Shown: positions 28,119 through 40,737 of the stretch, piece after piece
Layout of the letters: each line of letters opens with the position of its first letter
Numbering within the stretch: the stretch's first letter is position 1
Assembly: GCF_046630445.1 (NCBI RefSeq)
Contig: NC_092335.1
Coordinates: 544,859,501 to 544,923,500, forward strand
Origin: Rutidosis leptorrhynchoides
Lineage: Eukaryota; Streptophyta; Magnoliopsida; Asterales; Asteraceae
Direction of reading: 5' to 3'
DNA: 64,000 bases
The notes under the pieces: model-generated
What the model was told of the DNA's origin: nothing
Seen by the model: the letters and a program-made list of their open reading frames with translations, nothing else
The model's database searches: none
Made by a program: the position numbers and the translations under genes

Positions 28119-29466
28119 AAGGAATCTTTTAAGATAAAGTTTGAGACTGAGAAGGCTGGGATTGATAATTGGCAGAGGTCAAAGTATGTGCCACAGACCT
28201 CCAACCCCTCCTAAGACTGATAAACAGAAAGGTATAAGATACAACGAGGTTGCAACTCCTCTTAGAGATGAATACATCTATAAGCCTCGTGAGAAGTGTA
28301 GAAATGAGATCCTTAAACAACAACCCGTTGAGACTAAGGAGAAACCCATTGAGACAAAGGAGAAACGCATAGAGTCTATGAAGGAACAAGTTGAGACTGA
28401 GAGGATAGAGGTTAAGAAACCTGTAGAGAGTGTCTATGAAACAGAGTCAGATACTGATATTGACACTGAGAAAGGTTGTAAACCTTTTCAAACCGAGACA
28501 AAACCCAATACCATCTTGAAAGATCCTGAAAATGTTCATAGGGATAGTGACTCTAAGAAACCTAAGCCTAAATCTACTGAGAGGTCCAGGAAACCAAGAA
28601 TAAAAGACACATAGTTAGCTCAACTTAAGTTCCAAAAGGGACCTAGTGTGGTACAGGAGGATATTTTTGCTCCCATGTGTGGACTTCCATCTCTAGATGA
28701 GATTCCCAAGCCTAGCATTGTGCCTAAGTTTATTGAGGAAGTTCTTACTAATGATGAGACAGTTGAAGAGGTTGTGTCAAAACCTGTTGGTTAACCTAGG
28801 TTAAAACCAAGAAAGGCCTCTAAATCTACGTCCTCTAAGTCTAAATTAAAATCCAAGGTTAAGTCTGATCACAATCGAGTGGCCAAGCTTGTTACTGAGG
28901 AAGGAGACCTAGAATATAAGATTATCCCTAGGGTCCCTATAAAGACTCCAAATGTGGAAAATAGGTACATACCTCTACATAGACGGATTATGAGTCACGA
29001 ATGTAGACCTAATAGGAAAGCAGCTCATTACTTGGGTAAATTTGCTGACCGTAGAACATGTTTTGATTGCGGAAAATTAGGACATGTTGCATGGAATTGT
29101 CCAAAGAGGTCTCATACACCATATAGGAAGGTTGACCTGAACCACACGTTTAATGAAAATTTGTCTAGGTCAAAATAGAAGAACAACAGATTTTTCAAGA
29201 ATCGTTTAGCCTCTCCTATTAAGAAACGTGCTTCCACCCCAACTTTAAGGACTTCCACACCTCCTAAATTTGTCTCGGAAATTGCTTATCATAAACAATC
29301 ACCATCTAAGCGTCAGTTTTGGAAAGCTAAGTCTGATGGAGGTGGTAGTACTAGTGATAGTGATGTGAATTTGACATCGTCAGGATCCACGGAAAAATGG
29401 GTGGATTTATAGGTTGTTGGTGTCGATGAAAAACCCACGGCCATTCGGGCTTGGGTTCCCACTTTG
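28119..29466 (+). pseudogene. Element H gag, linker and zinc-knuckle part
   Basis: The frame differs from the capsid part, so a frameshift lies near 28118-28200. Stops are at 28612 (TAG), about 28793 (TAA), 29176 (TAG) and 29410 (TAG). The linker contains a run of heptads of the VETKEKP / IETKEKR type at about 28326-28410. A nucleocapsid knuckle CFDCGKLGHVAWNC (CX2CX4HX4C) lies near 29058-29100. The end phrase RAWVPTLN (about 29450) resembles the gag/pol junction of Sire-type copia elements. Confidence 0.7.
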
Positions 29467-29509
29467 AATTAATCATGTTTTTGAGCTTGTGTAGGTCGCC
29501 ATGTTGTTT

Positions 29510-29640
29510 AACCTTGTTGATAGCAGCTGGATTATCGACAACGGGGTGGTCCGCACATAACTGCCCAGGAAGAATGGCTTGCATATCTTCAGTATACAAC
29601 CTGAAATGAAACATATATTGTTGGCTTCTACACAATTTAG
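29510..29640 (+). pseudogene. Copia protease remnant of element H
   Basis: Reads SSWIIDNGVVRT, stop, then LPRKNGLHIFS. This aligns with the copia protease start W(I)IDSGxSRHMTGR. The active-site Ser is Asn here (DNG). Nothing of integrase or RT follows, so the pol deletion starts just downstream. Confidence 0.5.
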
Positions 29641-32305
29641 TGTAGAATGCGTTGAGTAATGTAATTTAGTGTCAAAAATTAGTATGATATCGTCCCAGAA
29701 ACGAAACATCAAATGAGTAACCAACTCTTTTTATGTTTTCTTTATTGTATTTGTTTACATTTGCACGTTAGGTAGTTTAAATTTCTGCATTGCATTTTAT
29801 TTTCTGATTGCATAAAATCCCAAAAGCCAAAAGATTTTCGGTTTTAGTATTTTAGGGGGAGAAAATGGCAACATCTGAAAACAATTATAAAATGAAAAAC
29901 ACAAAAAAATTAGAAAATAAAAAAATGAGTTGCTTGATTAACTTGCACGTATAGTAAGTAGCATAGATTAAATCAGTGATTATTCATATCAAGTACTATT
30001 AAGCCTTATGACTCAATCATAGAATGAGATGATCACACTCATAATCATGTAAATATCTTGATAAAGAAATCATGGAAAGATTTACAGTTGTTGAATGGTA
30101 GTCACCTAATTATCACGTGTACATATTCTAGAAATAATTATTCAGGAAATCAACAGAAGGTGAGGGTATTCCCTATTGAGATTTATATTGGACATATTTG
30201 GCGTTGAATATCCCCAAGCAATAATCAAAATTTGCTCTACCATTGAGTCTGACGACTAATTGGGATATTCAGGTGATCAATAAAAGGTGAGGATATTTTG
30301 TACATATATTGTATATCAAATTCTATCGGATCGTAATACTTGAATCCAAACATAAAAAGGTTAGCTTATACAGAAGTAAATATATTTCAAAAATAATGTC
30401 TAAAAGTATATTCGACCATCACGGGCCGTCCTTGTCTTTAAGGGAGAACACCTATGAATGATTTGCGCATCCAAAGTAATTATGAAGTCAACGAGCATCT
30501 GCATAAAGTTCTAGTCAAGTCTCAACAAGATGAAAACAATATTCAAATTTTCAAAGATGAAGAATTCAATTCAAAATCAATCAAGTAGAAAGATAATGAG
30601 GAGAGTTCCCATAATTAAAGAAGATCTATGCTCAAATCTCAAATCATTAATAGTGTGCCGCTCTCGTGTGGCTTAGATTGTTGATCCAGGGGTTCACATT
30701 GAACTGCCGAGTATCCTTGTGCTTGTGATATACGATATACCCATTAAGACAAGAAGCGAGAAACATATTTACAGATATGTAATCCAAGTTATGCTATCAC
30801 AGATTAAAAGCATGGGGCTTGTAGCGTTTGTGTATGTACATCTCAGAATATTCAAAATACTATGAGATCCACCCGACCCATCTAAATTGAAGGTATAGGT
30901 TGAGGTAGAAGCCCATGGCTGATAGGAATATTCAAAATACAGTGAGACTATCTCCTGTTCAATTAGATCAAAAATATGTGCTAGTGATAACGGACATCGT
31001 CTGGACTTTAGTGCTCAATTGACTACCTGATACATCGTGCGATCTCAAATGAGGACTGATTCTATGATCTAATCTAACATAGCAATATGTTAAAGTAATT
31101 AATCAACGTGATCATCAAAATGTCTATGAGGAAAGAATATGAAAGATTAATGTGACTTGATATCTATAATCAGAGTTTTAATCTGTAGGTACTTAATCTT
31201 AAGAATTGAACGATGATGAATTACTACTATAGTTTAGTATTGATTCCATGTTAAGATCAACATCTCGCAAAAATATGTGATTTTGTTTCTGTTAAATTGC
31301 ATGTTATTATTTTAGTGTAATTGCATATGCTTTTCATACATGCATTCATACTATGAAAAATAAAAAAATATTTTTAGTGTCTTTTAGCATAAATTTTAGA
31401 AAATCCAAAAATATTTTCTGTCTTATTTATTTTTTGGCTACTCATGTGATTTCAAATTGACGTATAAGACTGAAGTTGAGTTTGTGTGAAAGGCTTAAAT
31501 GTTTTTGATGATTGAAATTCAATGTGTTTGTTTTGAATGTTTGTGAAAATTGTTGAGTCAAAATGGTTAAACCAGTGTGTTTGAACTGAAGGTTTGATCT
31601 GACCAACATTTTGTCAAAGTCGATATACGTACGAGCCATGTTAAATGTAAGAAGAAGTTAAAGTTGGAGCTTCTGGAGTTCTGTTGAAGTGAAGGAATGG
31701 CGTACGTGAAAAAAAGAAATAAAGCTGCTTAATTAACCGTGTCGATGTTTATGATGTTTATGTTGTAAAGAAATGAGAGATTGATTAGGTCTAACGTGCT
31801 CATGATTATATATGTCATTGGGCTTTGTGATGTTTACATGTGCAGGTTATGAAGCTTTAGAAAGAAATAGAAGTTACCGTGGGATAATCAGAAACGTCTG
31901 ATTATTAATGGGCCAAACAAAGTCAAATCTTAAATTTCGTTGCTTCTAAGAAGATTTGAAGAGATTGAAGAACCTGAAGTCACAACAGTCATAAGTTAGG
32001 GTTAATCTGATGACTGGTGAGCTTTGAAGATAGTTGAGTATAACTCTCCGGGTATCTAAAGAGATTTTACTCAAAGGTTCAACAGATAGTATTTCTTGAT
32101 AATTGTATTGACTTGCGATTATCATTGGAATATAACAAGGATAAAGATGAAGAGAGAAAGTATGTGCCATATAAGGGAGTTTATTGGTGCATAAGGAAAA
32201 GTCTCGTGAAACTGAATGTAATGCCACATCCGAGGGGGAGTATGATGATCCTCAAGGGAGTTTGCTGGTGTTTAAATCCGAGAAAAGAAGGAATGTTGAT
32301 CGAAC
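29641..32305 (+). other. Non-coding 3' part of element H
   Basis: About 2.7 kb without a credible ORF. It has a polypurine-like AGGGGGAGAAAATGG at about 29850, and two related passages (GGTGAGG(G/A)TATT at about 30161 and 30286). It probably corresponds to the long 3' untranslated region of Sire-type elements. Confidence 0.45.
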
Positions 32306-32323
32306 TAGGTCCTAGGGGGAGTA
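32306..32323 (+). other. Element H polypurine tract
   Basis: AGGTCCTAGGGGGAGTA directly before TGTTGG of the 3' LTR; AGGGGGAG is the purine core. A similar CCGAGGGGGAGTATGATG lies 90 bp upstream. Confidence 0.7.
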
Positions 32324-32546
32324 TGTTGGTGCATATTAAGGCCCAAGTTCTAATCAACCAACATAAAAAGCCCGATTAGTATAAATAGAGGCGATGATGC
32401 ACATTTGTACCTGATGCTCATTCCATCAACCCTAATCACTTCCGGTCGTTCTCTCATCATCTTAAGTCATCCCAAAAACCCACACAAGTCGAATCAAGAC
32501 TCTAGAGCATCGTTCTAATCCGATCCAAAATGATCCGGTTTTTCTG
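32324..32546 (+). repeat. Element H 3' LTR, left part
   Basis: Matches 26216 onward and ends in TTTTTCTG, where element E starts. The remainder is 45596-45667, which begins with the duplicated TTCTG and ends CCAACA. Confidence 0.9.
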
Positions 32547-35500
32547 TGAAATGTCCCGTTCTTATTGATTAAAAACGTTCCATATTAATTGATTTCGTTG
32601 CGAGGTTTTGACCTCTATATGAGACGTTTTTCAAAGACTGCATTCATTTTAAAACAAACCATAACCTTTATTTCATCAATAAAGGTTTAAAAAGCTTTAC
32701 GTAGATTATCAAATAATGATAATCTAAAATATCCTGTTTACACACGACCATTACATAATGGTTTACAATACAAATATGTTACAACAAAATAAGTTTCTTG
32801 AATGCAGTTTTTACACAATATCATACAAGCATGGACTCCAAATCTTGTCCTTATTTAAGTATGCGACAGCGGAAGCTCTTAATAATCACCTGAGAATAAA
32901 CATGCTTAAAACGTCAACAAAAATGTTGGTGAGTTATAGGTTTAACCTATATATATCAAATCATAATAATAGACCACAAGATTTCATATTTCAATACACA
33001 TCCCATACATAGAGATAAAAATCATTCATATGGTGAACACCTGGTAACCGACATTAACAAGATGCATATATAAGAATATCCCCATCATTCCGGGACACCC
33101 TTCGGATATGATATAAATTTCGAAGTACTAAAGCATCCGGTACTTTGGATGCGGTTTGTTAGGCCCAATAGATCTATCTTTAGGATTCGCATCAATTAGG
33201 ATGTCTGTTCCCTAATTCTTAGATTACCAGACTTAATAAAAAGGGGCATATTCGATTTCGATAATTCAACCATAGAATGTAGTTTCACGTACTTGTGTCT
33301 ATTTTGTAAATCATTTATAAAACCTGCATGTATTCTCATCCCAAAAATATTAGATTTCAAAAGTGGGACTATAACTCACTTTCACAGATTTTTACTTCGT
33401 CGGGAAGTAAGACTTGGCCACTGGTTGATTCACGAACCTATAACAATATATACATATATATCAAAGTATGTTCAAAATATATTTACAACACTTTTAATAT
33501 ATTTTGATATTTTAAGTTTATTAAGTCAGCTGTCCTCGTTAGTAACCTACAACTAGTTGTCCACAGTTAGATGTACAGAAATAAATCGATAAATATTATC
33601 TTGAATCAATCCACGACCCAGTGTATACGTATCTCAGTATTGATCACAACTCAAACTATATATATTTTGGAATCAACCTCAACCCTGTATAGCTAACTCC
33701 AACATTCACATATAGAGTGTCTATGGTTGTTCTGAAATATATATAGATGTGTCGACATGATAGGTCGAAACATTGTATACGTGTCTATGGTATCTCAAGA
33801 TTACATAATATACAATACAAGTTGATTAAGTTATGGTTGGAATAGATTTGTTACCAATTTTCACGTAGCTAAAATGAGAAAAATTATCCAATCTTGTTTT
33901 ACCCATAACTTCTTCATTTTAAATCCGTTTTGAGTGAATCAAATTGCTATGGTTTCATATTGAACTCTATTTTATGAATCTAAAAATAAAAAGTATAGGT
34001 TTATAGTCGGAAAATAAGTTACAAGTCGTTTTTGTAAAGGTAGTCATTTCAGTCGAAAGAACGATGTCTAGATGACCATTTTAGAAAACATACTTCCACT
34101 TTGAGTTTAACCATAATTTTTGGATATAGTTTCATGTTCATAATAAAACTCATTTTCTCAGAATAAAAACTTTTAAATCAAAGTTTATCATAGTTTTTAA
34201 TTAACTAACCCAAAACAGCCCGCGGTGTTACTACGACGGCGTAAATCCGGTTTTACGGTGTTTTTCGTGTTTCCAGGTTTTAAATCATTAAGTTAGCATA
34301 TCATATAGATATAGAACATGTATTTAGTTGATTTTAAAAGTCAAGTTAGAAGGATTAACTTTTGTTTGCGAACAAGTTTAGAATTAACTAAACTATGTTC
34401 TAGTGATTACAAGTTTAAACCTTCGAATAAGATAGCTTTATATGTATGAATCGAATGATGTTATGAACATCATTACTACCTTAAGTTCCTTGGATAAACC
34501 TACTGGAAAAGCGAAAAATGTATCTAGCTTCAACGGATCCTTGGATGGCTCGAAGTTCTTGAAGCAGAATCATGACACGAAAACAAGTTCAAGTAAGATC
34601 ATCACTTGAAATAAGATTGTTATAGTTATAGAAATTGAACCAAAGTTTGAATATGATTATTACCTTGTATTAGAATGATAACCTACTGTAAGAAACGAAG
34701 ATTTCTTGAGGTTGGATGATCACCTTACAAGATTGGAAGTGAGCTAGCAAACTTGAAAGTATTCTTGATTTTATGTAACTAGAACTTGTAGAATTTATGA
34801 AGAACACTTAGAACTTGAAGATAGAACTTGAGAGAGATTAATTAGATGAAGAAAATTGAAGAATGAAAGTGTTTGTAGGTGTTTTTGTTCGTTGGTGTAT
34901 GGATTAGATATAAAGGATATGTAATTTTGTTTTCATGTAAATAAGTCATGAATGATTACTCATATTTTTGTAATTTATGAGATATTTCATGCTAGTTGCC
35001 AAATGATGGTTCCCAAATGTGTTAGGTGACTCTCATGGGCTGCTAAGAGCTGATCATTGGAGTGTATATACCAATAGTACATACATCTAAAAGCTATGTA
35101 TTGTACGAGTACGAATACGGGTGCATACGAGTAGAATTGTTGATGAAATTGAACAAGGATGTAATTGTAAGCATTTTTGTTAAGTAGAAGTATTTTGATA
35201 AGTGTATTGAAGTCTTTCAAAAGTGTATAAATACATATTAAAACACTACATGTATATACATTTTAACTGAGTCGTTAAGTCATCGTTAGTCGTTACATGT
35301 AAGTGTTGTTTTGAAACCTTTAGGTTAACGATCTTGTTAAATGTTGTTAACCCAATGTTTATAATATCAAATGAGATTTTAAATTATTATATTATCATGA
35401 TATTATCATGTATGAATATCTCTTAATATGATATATATATACATTAAATGTCTTTACAACGATAATCGTTACATATATGTCTCGTTTAAAAATCATTAAG

Positions 35501-35800
35501 TTAGTAGTCTTGTTTTTACATATGTAGTTCATTGTTAATATACTTAATGATATATTTACTTATCATAGTATCATGTTAACTATATATATATATATCCATA
35601 TATATGTCATCATATAGTTTTTACAAGTTTTAACGTTCGTGAATCACCGGTCAACTTGGGTGGTCAATTGTCTATATGAAACATATTTCAATTAATCAAG
35701 TCTTAACAAGTTTGATTGCTTAACATGTTAGAAACATTTAATCATGTAAATATCAATCTCAATTAATATATATAAACATGGAAAAGTTCGGGTCACTACA
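32547..35800 (-). repeat. Element E 3' LTR (left copy)
   Basis: On the minus strand it starts TGTAGTGACCCG at 35800 and ends GGGACATTTCA at 32547. The inferred leader intron runs from donor ACAAG|GTAATAATC (34664/34663) to acceptor TTTATTCTCAG (32890), with hairpin CAACA-(4 nt)-TGTTG at 32915-32928. Confidence 0.92.
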
Positions 35801-35813
35801 GTACCTACCCGTT
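35801..35813 (-). other. Element E 3' polypurine tract
   Basis: AACGGGTAGGTAC on the minus strand, abutting the 3' LTR. It is preceded by TTTCGGGACGAAATTTATTT. Confidence 0.85.
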
Positions 35814-35835
35814 AAATAAATTTCGTCCCGAAATT

Positions 35836-38800
35836 TTAAACTGTTGAAGGTGTTGACAAATCTTTTGGAAATAGATGCGGGTATTTCTTCTTCATCTGAT
35901 CTTCACGCTCCCAGGTGAACTCGGGTCCTCTATGAGTATTCCATCGAACCTTAACAATTGGTATCTTGTTTTGCTTAAGTCTTTTAACCTCACGATCCAT
36001 TATTTCGACGGGTTCTTCGATGAATTGGAGTTTTTCGTTGATTTGGATTTCATCTAACGGAATAGTGAGATCTTCTTTAGCAAAACATTTCTTCAAATTC
36101 GAGACGTGGAAAGTGTTATGTACAGCCGCGAGTTGTTGAGGTAACTCAAGTCGGTAAGCTACTGGTCCGACACGATCAATAATCTTGAATGGTCTAATAA
36201 ACCTTGGATTTAATTTCCCTCGTTTACCAAATCGAACAATGCCTTTCCAAGGTGCAACTTTAAGCATGACCATCTCTCCAATTTCAAATTCTATATCTTT
36301 TCTTTTAATGTCAGCGTAGCTCTTTTGTCGACTTTGGGCGGTTTTCAACTGTTGTTGAATTTGGATGATCTTCTTGGTAGTTTCTTGTATAATCTCTGGA
36401 CCCGTAATCTGTCTATCCCCTACTTCACTCCAACAAATCGGAGACCTGCACTTTCTACCATAAAGTGCTTCAAACGGCGCCATCTCAATGCTTGAATGGT
36501 AGCTGTTGTTGTAGGAAAATTATGCTAACGGTATATGTCGATCCCAACTGTTTCCGAAATCAATAACACATGCTCGTAGCATGTCTTCAAGAGTTTGTAT
36601 TGTCCTTTCGCTCTGCCCATCAGTTTGTGGATGATAGGCAGTACTCATGTCTAGACAAGTTCCTAATGCTTGCTGTAATGTCTGCCAGAATCTTGAAATA
36701 AATCTGCCATCCCTATCAGAGATAATAGAGATTGGTATTCCATGTCTGGAGACGACTTCCTTCAAATACAGTCGTGCTAACTTCTCCATCTTGTCATCCT
36801 CTCTTATTGGCAGGAAGTGTGCTGATTTGGTGAGACGATCAACTATTACCCAAATAGTATCAAAACCACTTGCAGTCCTTGGCAATTTAGTGATGAAATC
36901 CATGGTAATGTTTTCCCATTTCCATTCTTGGATTTCGGGTTGTTGAAGTAGACCTGATGGTTTCTGATGCTCAGCTTTGACCTTAGAACACGTCAAACAT
37001 TCTCCTACGTATTTAGCAACATCGGCTTTCATACCCGGCCACCAAAAATATTTCTTGAGATCCTTGTACATCTTCCCCGTTCCAGGATGTATTGAGTATC
37101 TGGTTTTATGAGCTTCTCTAAGTACCATTTCTCTCATATCTCCAAATTTTGGTACCCAAATCCTTTCAGCCCTATACCGGGTTCCGTCTTCCCGAATATT
37201 AAGATGCTTCTCCGATCCTTTGGGTATTTCATCCTTTAAATTTCCCTCTTTTAAAACTCCTTGTTGCGCCTCCTTTATTTGAGTAGTAAGGTTATTATGA
37301 ATCATTATATTCATAGATTTTACTCGAATGGGTTCTCTGTCCTTCCTGCTCAAGGCATCGGCTACCACATTTGCCTTCCCCGGGTGGTAACGAATCTCAA
37401 AGTCGTAATCATTCAATAATTCAATCCACCTACGTTGCCTCATATTCAGTTTTTTCTGATTAAATATGTGTTGAAGACTTTTGTGGTCGGTATATATAAT
37501 ACTTTTGACCCCATATAAGTAGTGCCTCCAAGTCTTTAATGCAAAAACAACCGCTCCTAATTCCAAATCATGCGTCGTATAATTTTGTTCGTGAATCTTC
37601 AATTGTCTAGACGCATAAGCAATCACCTTCGTTCGTTGCATTAATACACAACCAAGACCTTGCTTTGATGCGTCACAATAAATCACAAAATCATCATTCC
37701 CTTCAGGCAATGACAATATAGGTGCCGTAGTTAGCTTTTTCTTCAATAACTGAAACGCTTTCTCTTGTTCATCATTCCATTCAAATTTATTCCCTTTATG
37801 CGTTAATGCAGTCAAGGGTTTTGCTATTCTGGAAAAGTCTTGGATGAACCTTCTGTAGTAACCAGCTAGTCCTAAAAACTGGCGTATGTGTTTCGGAGTT
37901 TTCGGGGTTTCCCACTTTTCAACAGTTTCTATCTTTGCCGGATCTACCTTAATACCTTCTTTGTTCACTATGTGACCGAGGAATTGAACTTCTTCCAACC
38001 AAAACACTTTGAAAACTTAGCGTACAATTCTTCCTTCCTCAATACTTCTAACACCTTTCTCAAATGTTCACCGTGTTCTTGGTCATTCTTTGAGTAAATA
38101 AGTATGTCATCAATGAAAACAATGACAAACTTGTCAAGGTATGGTCCACACACTCGGTTCATAAGGTCCATGAACACAGCTGGTGCATTAGTTAAACCAA
38201 ACGGCATGACCATAAACTCGTAATGACCGTAACGTGTTCTGAAAGCAGTCTTTGGAATATCATCTTCTTTCACCCGCATTTGATGATACCCGGAACGTAA
38301 GTCAATCTTTGAATAAACAGACGAGCCTTGTAGTTAATCAAATAAGTCGTCAATTCTCGGTAGTGGGTAGCGGTTCTTGATGGTAAGTTTGTTCAACTCT
38401 CGGTAGTCGATACACAACCTGAATGTACCATCTTTCTTCTTGACAAATAAAACAGGAGCTCCCCACGGTGATGTGCTTGGTCGAATGAAACCACGCTCTA
38501 AAAGTTCTTGTAATTGGCTTTGCAGTTCTTTCATCTCGCTGGGTGCGAGTCTGTAAGGAGCACGAGCTATTGGTGCAGCTCCTGGTACAAGATCTATTTG
38601 AAATTCAACGGATCGATGTGGGGGTAATCCCGGTAATTCTTTCAGAAATACATCGAGAAATTCTTTTGCAATGGGAACATCATTGATGCTCTTTTCTTCA
38701 GTTTGTACTTTCTCGACGTGTGCTAGAACAGCATAGTAACCTTTTCTTATTAGTTTTTGTGCCTTCAAATTACTAATAAGATGTAGCTTCGTGTTGCCCT

Positions 38801-39182
38801 TTTCTCCGTACACCATTAAGGGTTTTCCTTTTTCTCGTATAATGCGAATTGCATTTTTGTAACAAACGATCTCTGCTTTCAGTTCTTTCAACCAGTCCAT
38901 ACCGATTATCACATCAAAACTCCCTAACTCTACTGGTATCAAGTCAATCTTAAATGTTTCACTAACCAGTTTAATTTCTCGATTCCGACATATATTATCT
39001 GCTGAAATTAATTTACCATTTGCTAATTCGAGTAAAAATTTACTATCCAAAGGCGTCAATGGACAACTTAATTTATCACAAAAATCTCTACTCATATAGC
39101 TTCTATCCGCACCCGAATCAAATAAAACGTAAGCAGATTTATTGTCAATAAGAAACGTACCCGTAACAAGCTCTGGGTCTTC
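35836..39182 (-). pseudogene. Element E pol: protease, RT, RNase H, integrase, chromodomain
   Basis: Protease active site FDSGAD near 39108-39125. The RT has CIDYRELNK (about 38400), [10 protein letters not shown] and [10 protein letters not shown] (about 38090-38120). RNase H has [12 protein letters not shown] (about 37670). The integrase HHCC finger is at about 36960-37130, with DDE residues intact (MDF about 36900, SDRDGRF about 36715, SERTIQ about 36600). The C-terminal chromodomain-like [15 protein letters not shown] is at about 35910. Breaks: TAA at 38334-38336, a 4-bp deletion near 38003-38010 after KFSKC that shifts the frame, and TAA at 36520-36522 before FSYNNSYH. Catalytic residues survive, so decay is recent. 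Tekay clade by RT wording and chromodomain. Confidence 0.9.
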
Positions 39183-40396
39183 CTGTGCCTCTGCCGCATT
39201 AATATTGAAAACTCTTCCGCGGCCTTGTCCATTCGTGTTCTCCTGGTTCGGGCAATTTCTAATAATGTGGCCCGGTTTTCCACATTTATAACAAACTACA
39301 TTGGCATAACTTGCTCTGACACTACTTGCTCCGCCATTACTCGTTCCGACACCATTTGTTCCTTTCGTTCTATTAACCCCTGGTCCGTAGACCTCACACT
39401 TCGCCGCGCTATGACCATTTCTTTTACACTTGTTGCAAAATTTGGTGCAGAACCCCGAGTGATACTTTTCACACCTTTGGCATAGCTGCTTCTGATTGTT
39501 GTTGTTGTTACGGTTATTATTGTTGTTGGGATGATTATTGTAGTTGCTGTTGTTATTGTTGTTGTTATTGTTGGGCCGTTTGTTGTAGTTGCGATTGATG
39601 TTGCGATTGTTGGGATAATTGTTGCGATTATTGTTGTAATTACTGTTGTTGTTGTATTGGTGATTCTTATCACCGTTTTCCTCCCACTTTCTTTTGACTT
39701 GCTTCACATTGGCCTCTTCAGCAGTCTGTTCTTTAATTCTTTCTTCAATCTAGTTCACTAGTTTGTGAGCCATTCTACATGCCTGTTGTATGGAGGCGGG
39801 CTCGTGTGAACTTATATCTTCTTGGATTCTTTTCGGTAATCCTTTCACAAACGCGTCGATCTTCTCTTCCTCATCTTCGAATGCTCCCGGACACAATAGG
39901 CACAATTCTGTGAATCGTCTTTCGTACGTGGTAATATCAAATCCTTGGGTTCGTAACCCTCTAAGTTATGTCTTGAGCTTATTGACCTCAGTTCTGGGAC
40001 GGTACTTCTCGTTCATCAAGTGCTTGAATGCTGACCACGGTAGTGCGTATGCATCGTCTTGTCCCACTTGCTCTAGATAGGTATTCCACCATGTTAACGC
40101 AGAACCTGTGAAGGTATGCGTAGCGTACTTCACTTTGTCCTCTTCAGTACACTTACTTATGGCAAACACCGATTCGACCTTCTCGGTCCACTGTTTCAAT
40201 CCGATCGGTCCTTCGGTTCCATCAAATTCCAAAGGTTTGCAGGCAGTGAATTCTTTGTAGGTGCATCCTACATGATTTCCTGTACTGCTAGATCCAAGGT
40301 TATTGTTGGTATGTAGCGCAGCCTGTACTGCGGCTATAGAAAAGTACGGAATTCCTCTTCATTCATATTCACGGTGTGTCGAGTAGTCGGTGCCAT
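39183..40396 (-). pseudogene. Element E gag
   Basis: Starts MAPTTRHTVNMNEEEF at 40396. A deletion of about 10 bp near 40340, compared with D, shifts the frame. The capsid part follows (KQWTEKVESVFAIS, then LTWWNTYLEQVG at about 40070). In-frame stops are TAA at 39966-39968 and TAG at 39750-39752, both at places where D also has stops. The Asn-rich stretch (about 39490-39670) precedes two zinc knuckles, [14 protein letters not shown] and [14 protein letters not shown] (CX2CX4HX4C). It packages the RNA in functional relatives. Confidence 0.85.
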
Positions 40397-40534
40397 TTCC
40401 TTCAAAATAGTCAAATGGAACAAGTTAATCATACAGAATATTAAGAGTAGTTAATAGTATTTCGTAGCATAATATGAACTCATTTATAAAATCTTTTTCT
40501 TCATATTAGCGTTTTATAAGTTTAAATTCGGGTA

Positions 40535-40547
40535 GTACCTACCCGTT
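40535..40547 (-). other. Internal polypurine-tract-like motif in element E
   Basis: AACGGGTAGGTAC on the minus strand, identical over 13 bases to this element's own 3' tract at 35801-35813. It lies between the F-box-like ORF and gag and is followed by TACTACCCGAATTTAAACTT, which resembles the LTR starts of this group. Confidence 0.7.
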
Positions 40548-40737
40548 AAGTTCATACTTAGTAGCTAATATACAATTCAACTACTACAATTCTATATGAA
40601 AAACTGATTATAATAATATTTCGCGTTCAAACTTTTACACAATATTTTACAAACTTACAATACCGCTTATTTTACATATAGCATGAAATATCGCACACAA
40701 TAAATTTGATACAAGATGGTTGTGAAGATAATTCTAG

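Noticed and set aside
32113..32379. Plus-strand ORF of 88 codons at the end of H
   Set aside because: It runs through the polypurine tract into the LTR and has no recognisable domain.
39531..39761. Val/Ile-rich and Thr-rich ORFs opposite or beside the Asn-rich gag stretch (also 39296-39673, 59021-59239, 58900-59121)
   Set aside because: Shadow frames of the AAC/AAT-rich coding repeat in gag.
39750..39968. Programmed stop-codon readthrough in gag of D and E
   Set aside because: The shared stops are two different stop codons in mixed context, and both elements carry other clear lesions, so shared decay or recurrent Gln-codon mutation is simpler. Kept only as a finding about shared lesions.
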